NCBI GenBank assembly: GCA_002842345.1
Contig: PHCU01000059.1
Coordinates: 1 to 32,777 of the forward strand
Reading direction: 5' to 3'
DNA length: 32,777 nucleotides
DNA from: Betaproteobacteria bacterium HGW-Betaproteobacteria-12
GTDB taxonomy: Bacteria; Pseudomonadota; Gammaproteobacteria; Burkholderiales; Rhodocyclaceae
Below the pieces are notes generated by a model, which did no database searches, was not told the DNA's origin, and saw only the letters and a list, made by a program, of their open reading frames with translations. Below, one piece after another: positions 29,500 to 32,777 of the stretch (position 1 is the stretch's first letter; every line of letters begins with the position of its first letter). The translations under genes were made by a program, and so were the position numbers.

Positions 29500-29528
29500 A
29501 TTATAAATTAACCCGAGGGTGGGAGTTG
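29500..29528 (-). promoter_or_regulatory. Probable purC promoter
   Basis: A perfect TATAAT box on the minus strand (29505-29500) lies about 28 nt before the purC GTG, in a short AT-rich patch (TTAATTTATAAT). The -35 region (CAACTC at 29528-29523) is a poor match. A run of nine G residues (29541-29549) lies just upstream. Confidence 0.55.
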
Positions 29529-29547
29529 GGCGGCTGAGGCGGGGGGG

Positions 29548-30100
29548 GGCGTTTCTGGCCCTTGGTTTCCGCCCTTGAGGGGCGTCTCACTTTCTTTTGC
29601 TTCGCCAAAAGAAAGTAAGCAAAGAAAAGGCGACCCTGGGTCGGCGCCGGGCTGCGCCCGGTCCCCTGCGCTACTCGGGGCTGGCGGGGGCTGCGGAACT
29701 CGGCCCTGCGGGCCTCAGACAGTCCTCGCCCTTTTTCCGCCAGCCCCTGCGTTGCTCGGCGCCTCTCAAGGGGCCCGGTAAACCATCCGGGCTCGACCGA
29801 CGGTTTTTGGTTTCGGGCCGACCGTAACATTTGGTTTTTCGGATGGAGCCTGGTTCCGGGACGCCTTTCGGGTCCCCCTGAGAGGCGCTGAGCAACGCAG
29901 GCGGGCCGGGGGAAGTCGGCGAGCACTGTCTGAGGGGCGTAGCCCCGAGTTGCGCAGCCGCCCGGCCTGCCGAGTAGCGCAAGGGACCGGCGTAGCCGGC
30001 GCCGACCCGGGGGTCGCCTTTTCTTTGGCTACTTTCTTTTGGCGAAGCAAAAGAAAGTACGCCCGCGCCTCAAGCGCGGAAACAACGGTTCAGAAAAGCC
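29548..30100. repeat. Long imperfect inverted repeat, non-coding (about 550 bp)
   Basis: The 646-nt stretch between purC and the DUF3422 gene holds no credible gene. Two arms of about 270 bp read as diverged inverted copies of each other. The outer parts GGCGTTTCTGG (29548) and GGCTTTTCTGA (complement of 30090-30100) match. The near-identical core starts with ACTTTCTTTTG and includes AAAGAAAAGGCGACCC, GGGTCGGCGCCGG, TGCGCTACTCGG, CTCAGACAGT and TGCGTTGCTC. Each arm also folds on itself through the perfect hairpin ACTTTCTTTTG-6 nt-CAAAAGAAAGT (29589-29616 and 30031-30058). The apex contains CCATCC/GGATGG (29783, 29841). I recall similar intergenic sequences in many proteobacterial genomes, where they are often mis-annotated as short Arg/Pro/Ser-rich proteins. 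No transposase is present. Confidence 0.85.
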
Positions 30101-30112
30101 AAAGCGGCGGCA

Positions 30113-30128
30113 GGCGGCTTAAGCCGCC
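30113..30128. repeat. Perfect 16-bp palindrome over the DUF3422 stop codon
   Basis: GGCGGCTTAAGCCGCC is fully self-complementary and contains the TAA stop of the DUF3422 gene. It could fold as a small transcript-end hairpin but lacks a T-tract. Confidence 0.6.
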
Positions 30129-31459
30129 CCACCCTCTTCCCGCGCCAGTTTCCTGCGCATCCGCCGCGTCCCCCAGGCCACCAGCCCGGCGATGAGCGGA
30201 ATCGAAATCGCCGTGACCACGTCGGTATTCAGGTGGTGCAGGTCTTTGGTGCCCTTGGCCAGATACTGCACCAGCTGCGAGCCGTAGTAGGTCAGGACGA
30301 CCACCGACAGGCCCTCGACCGTTTCCTGCAGGCGCAGCTGCAGCCGGGCGCGGCTGTTCATCTGCGCCAGCAGTTCCTGGTTCTGGCGCTCCAGCTCAAT
30401 GTCCACGCGGGTGCGCAGCAGCTGGCTGTTGCGGGCGACGCGGGCGGAGAGTTCTTCCTGGCGGCGGCTGATCGCCTCGCAGGTGTTCATCGCCGGCAGC
30501 AGGCGGCGCTGCATGAATTCGTAGAAGGTCGGCAGGCCGGAGATGCGCGTCTCGCGCAACTCCTCGATGCGCTGCATGACCAGGCCGTGATAGGCGGCGG
30601 CGGCGCCGAAGCGGAAGGTGGTGCGGGCGACCGAATGTTCGACTTCGGCGGCCAGCGCCGACAGCGTGCCGAGCACTTCGCGTTCGTCGGTCGGCGACTT
30701 GGCCTGGCCGATGTGGTCCATCAGTTCGGCCAGCTGCTTTTCCCCCTTGTACAGCCAGCGGCTGACTTCCTTGGCGACCGGCAGGCCGAGCAGGGCCATC
30801 ATCCGGTAGGTCTCGATTTCGCACAGGCGCTGCACGGTGCGCCCGGTCTGGCGCTGGGTCATGCCGGCGTTGAGCACCAGGAAGCGCGAGAAGCCGTTGT
30901 CGATCTTGAAGTCGGTGAAGATCCACGCCGCTTCGTCGGCCACTTTCGAGGCCACCATCGTCCGCCCGTTCGGCGTCAGGTTGGCCAGCACCGATTCCGG
31001 ACTGATCTCGTCGGTGGCGCGCAGTTCGACATGGGTGGCGACCATCAGCTGGCCGGGAATGCCGGTGAACCACTCGGGATGCACGGCATCGAAGGCGGTG
31101 ACGTCCGGATCCAGGGTCTCGCCGCTGGCCAGCTCCTTGAAGAAGGTGTAGCTGGAAAACTCGGTGTGCAGCTCCCAGCGCATGCGGAACGCACCGGTTT
31201 CCAGCATCAGGTGCGCGTCGGAACTCTCGATCGATGTGCACACCTGGCCCTGGCAAAGCTTCTGCAGGTTGTCGCGCTCGGCCTGGGCGGTCGTCGCGCT
31301 GTGCTTGAAGACCAGGTGCGAGACCAGCACCGCGCCGAGCAGCGGGATCGGCGGGCGGGCGTGGAACTCGTTGTTGAGCCGCTGGCGCAGCGGGTGTTCT
31401 TCGAGTTCGGCGATGGCGAGGCGCGGATGCATGATGGCGGACGGGGGGCGGGAGATCAT
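30119..31459 (-). CDS. DUF3422 membrane-anchored protein
   Basis: A 446-residue protein of the DUF3422 family. The N-terminal soluble part has HPLRQRLNNEFHARPPIPL and a conserved HTEFSSYTFF segment. It is followed by a long helical region with charged coiled-coil character (about residues 240-380). Two C-terminal membrane helices (about 385-430) end in a basic tail (RRMRRKLAREEG). This resembles a tail-anchored sensor or channel layout, but no function is known. The ATG at 31459 overlaps the cbbR stop (ATGA), so translation is coupled to the regulator; MHPRLA at 31432 is an alternative start. Confidence 0.88.
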   Translation of the reverse strand: MISRPPSAIMHPRLAIAELEEHPLRQRLNNEFHARPPIPLLGAVLVSHLVFKHSATTAQAERDNLQKLCQGQVCTSIESSDAHLMLETGAFRMRWELHTEFSSYTFFKELASGETLDPDVTAFDAVHPEWFTGIPGQLMVATHVELRATDEISPESVLANLTPNGRTMVASKVADEAAWIFTDFKIDNGFSRFLVLNAGMTQRQTGRTVQRLCEIETYRMMALLGLPVAKEVSRWLYKGEKQLAELMDHIGQAKSPTDEREVLGTLSALAAEVEHSVARTTFRFGAAAAYHGLVMQRIEELRETRISGLPTFYEFMQRRLLPAMNTCEAISRRQEELSARVARNSQLLRTRVDIELERQNQELLAQMNSRARLQLRLQETVEGLSVVVLTYYGSQLVQYLAKGTKDLHHLNTDVVTAISIPLIAGLVAWGTRRMRRKLAREEGGAA

Positions 31460-32442
31460 TGTTGCAGTGCAGCAGATTGTAGCACCGGGGTTCCGCCGGC
31501 GGCCGGCCGCGGCAGATAGGCGTCGAACTCGGCGCCGAGTGCCGGCGCCGCCTCGTCGAGCAGGAATTCGCGAAACTTGACGCCGGCCGGCAGCAGGCGC
31601 TTGGCATTCATGTGCACCACGTACCAGGTGCGCTCGACCGGCGTGCCGAGCACGTCGAGCACGCTGATGACGCCGGTCTTGAGTTCCAGCGGCAGGGTGT
31701 GCAGCGAGATCAGCGCGATGCCCATGCCGGCCATCACCGCCTGCTTGATGGTTTCGTTGCTGCCCATGCTGATGGTGCGGGCCGGCGTGAACAGGTGATT
31801 CTTGAACATCTCCTCGGCCACCCGGCGCGAGCCGGAGCCTTCCTCGCGCAGCAGGAAAGTTTCGCGGCGCAGTTCGTGCAGGTCGAAGCGCCGCGCGGCA
31901 CGCAGCGGGTGCTCGGCCGGACCGATCAGCACGTAGGGATGGCTGGCCATCGGCTCGGCATGGGCGTCGATCTCGACCGGCGTGCGCCCCATCACCGCCA
32001 GATCGATGGCGTTGTCCTGGAGTTTCTGCAGCAGCGCCTCGCGGTTGCCGACGGTGAACTGCACCTCGACGCCCGGATGCGCCTGGGCGAACTTGGCCAG
32101 CAGGCGCGGCATGAAGTACTTGGCGGTGCTGACCAGGCCGACCGACAGTTGGCCGCTCTCGGCCCCGGCCAGCGCCTGCAGGCTGGCTTCGGCATCCTTG
32201 ATCTCGCCGAGGATGCGCAGCGCGTGGTGCACCAGCAGCTCGCCCGCGCCGGTCAGCGCGACGCCGCGCCCCATGCGCTCGAACAGCGGCAGGCCGACGT
32301 TGTCTTCCAGCTGCTTCAGCTGCATCGACACGGCCGGCGGCGTCAGGTGCAGTTCCTCGGCGGCGCGGGCGTAGCTCAGGTGGCGGGCGGCGACGACGAA
32401 TATCTGCAGCTGGCGCAGGGTCAGGTTGCGGACGAAGTTCAT
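31456..32442 (-). CDS. cbbR: CbbR-type LysR-family transcription regulator
   Basis: A 328-residue LysR regulator closest in pattern to CbbR, the activator of Calvin-cycle operons. The winged helix-turn-helix (LTLRQLQIFVVAARHLSYARAAEELHLTPPAVSMQLKQLE) spans residues 8-47. The effector domain has the CbbR-like stretches VGLVSTAKYFMPRLLAKF, FTVGNREALLQKL, DLAVMGRTP, LREEGSGSRR and SMGSNETIKQAVMAGMGIALISLHT. CbbR proteins respond to metabolites such as RuBP or to redox state. It lies 113 nt after cbbM in the same direction, whereas cbbR is usually divergent from the genes it controls. A terminator separates it from cbbM. Confidence 0.9.
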   Translation of the reverse strand: MNFVRNLTLRQLQIFVVAARHLSYARAAEELHLTPPAVSMQLKQLEDNVGLPLFERMGRGVALTGAGELLVHHALRILGEIKDAEASLQALAGAESGQLSVGLVSTAKYFMPRLLAKFAQAHPGVEVQFTVGNREALLQKLQDNAIDLAVMGRTPVEIDAHAEPMASHPYVLIGPAEHPLRAARRFDLHELRRETFLLREEGSGSRRVAEEMFKNHLFTPARTISMGSNETIKQAVMAGMGIALISLHTLPLELKTGVISVLDVLGTPVERTWYVVHMNAKRLLPAGVKFREFLLDEAAPALGAEFDAYLPRPAAGGTPVLQSAALQQ

Positions 32443-32520
32443 GGGGATCTGAATGTTCCTGGTGCCGGCGAAAGCGAAGGCTTAACTGTAGGTGGGGGAA
32501 GGTCGGCGGTCAAACGCCAT

Positions 32521-32542
32521 GAAAAACCCCGCCGCAGCGGGG
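32521..32542 (-). terminator. Rho-independent terminator after cbbM
   Basis: Stem CCCCGC / GCGGGG with a 4-nt loop (32527-32542), followed on the minus strand by TTTTTC. It begins 13 nt after the cbbM stop. Confidence 0.88.
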
Positions 32543-32555
32543 TCGGGACGGGGGC

Positions 32556-32777
32556 TCAGGCGGCCGGCCGCAGCTTGTGGCGCCAGCCCGGGTAGAGCAT
32601 GTCGGCATCCTGTGGGAAGGATTCGAAGGCGCGGGCGAATTCGTAATGATCCATGGCCCACTCGACCGGATCGGCGCCGGCCTTCCAGCAGTCGTAGGCC
32701 TGGCGCAGCGAGCGGGCGCCGGCGGCCGGGCTGTCGAGGTGGCCGTAGGCGCCGCCGCCGGCGGTGTTGATGACGTT
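32556..32777 (-). CDS. cbbM: Form II ribulose-1,5-bisphosphate carboxylase/oxygenase, C-terminal part
   Basis: Only the last 73 residues are present; the gene continues beyond the right edge. The segment [20 protein letters not shown] matches the conserved GG(G)xxGH region of form II RuBisCO. It is followed by [16 protein letters not shown] and the characteristic end [22 protein letters not shown]. Form II enzymes are homodimers or oligomers of large subunits only, suited to high-CO2, low-O2 conditions. Its presence shows the organism can probably fix CO2, at least under some conditions. A terminator directly follows and no cbbQ or cbbO gene lies downstream within the window. Confidence 0.93.
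   Translation of the reverse strand, partial: NVINTAGGGAYGHLDSPAAGARSLRQAYDCWKAGADPVEWAMDHYEFARAFESFPQDADMLYPGWRHKLRPAA

Noticed and set aside
29548-30100. Insertion sequence or miniature transposon
   Set aside because: No transposase, no sharp terminal repeats and no visible target-site duplication at the edges, so I call it only a repeat.
29501-30195. Several Arg/Ser/Pro-rich open frames on both strands within the inverted repeat
   Set aside because: They mirror each other between the two arms, have no ribosome sites, and look like the well-known false proteins produced by this kind of repeat.

Overview
The window is 32.8 kb of GC-rich, densely packed chromosomal DNA. It reads as a betaproteobacterium, most likely of the Rhodocyclales (Dechloromonas/Azonexus-like). 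The grounds are the protein flavour, the hemCDXY cluster, the dusB-fis-purH-purD order, lptD-surA-pdxA-rsmA divergent from amgK-murU, and a form II RuBisCO gene beside a CbbR regulator. This placement is an inference from family knowledge; no database search was possible. No rRNA, tRNA, CRISPR array, transposase or phage gene was seen.

Layout. 1-895 (minus): the 5' part of a small secreted protein and a TPMT-like methyltransferase. 938-5140 (plus): a translationally coupled heme-precursor operon hemC-hemD-hemX-hemY, followed by a small cysteine-containing protein. 5209-10339 (minus): dusB-fis-purH-purD, a strong terminator, then hemF. 10421-15509 (minus): amgK-murU-pepP-ubiH, then a MenA-type prenyltransferase; this block joins cell-wall sugar recycling with quinone synthesis. 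15598-23199 (plus): lptD-surA-pdxA-rsmA and a large AT3-SGNH acyltransferase, a mostly envelope-biogenesis operon. 23272-25487 (minus): a DUF4124-glutaredoxin protein, exonuclease III, a broken Crp/Fnr-type regulator and a DUF2892 membrane protein. 25509-29472 (minus): purC, a DUF2189 membrane protein and oligopeptidase A. 29548-30100: a non-coding long inverted repeat of about 550 bp. 30119-32777 (minus): the 3' end of cbbM, cbbR, and a DUF3422 membrane protein coupled to cbbR.

How the genes work together. Heme synthesis is represented by hemC/D/X/Y and hemF, which converge on a shared hairpin terminator. Purine synthesis is represented by purH, purD and, separately, purC. Outer-membrane and peptidoglycan upkeep is represented by lptD, surA, amgK, murU and the acyltransferase. 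Most neighbours overlap by 1-8 nt (ATGA or GTGA junctions), which suggests extensive translational coupling.

Most of the window is ordinary core genome. The items most worth a second look are: the Crp/Fnr-type gene that has lost its dimerisation segment and changed frame; a CRP-like palindrome just downstream of it; the long inverted repeat; terminator hairpins sitting within about 20 nt of the hemF and prlC start codons; and the tandem cbbM-cbbR-DUF3422 order. I did not find a convincing undescribed multi-gene system.
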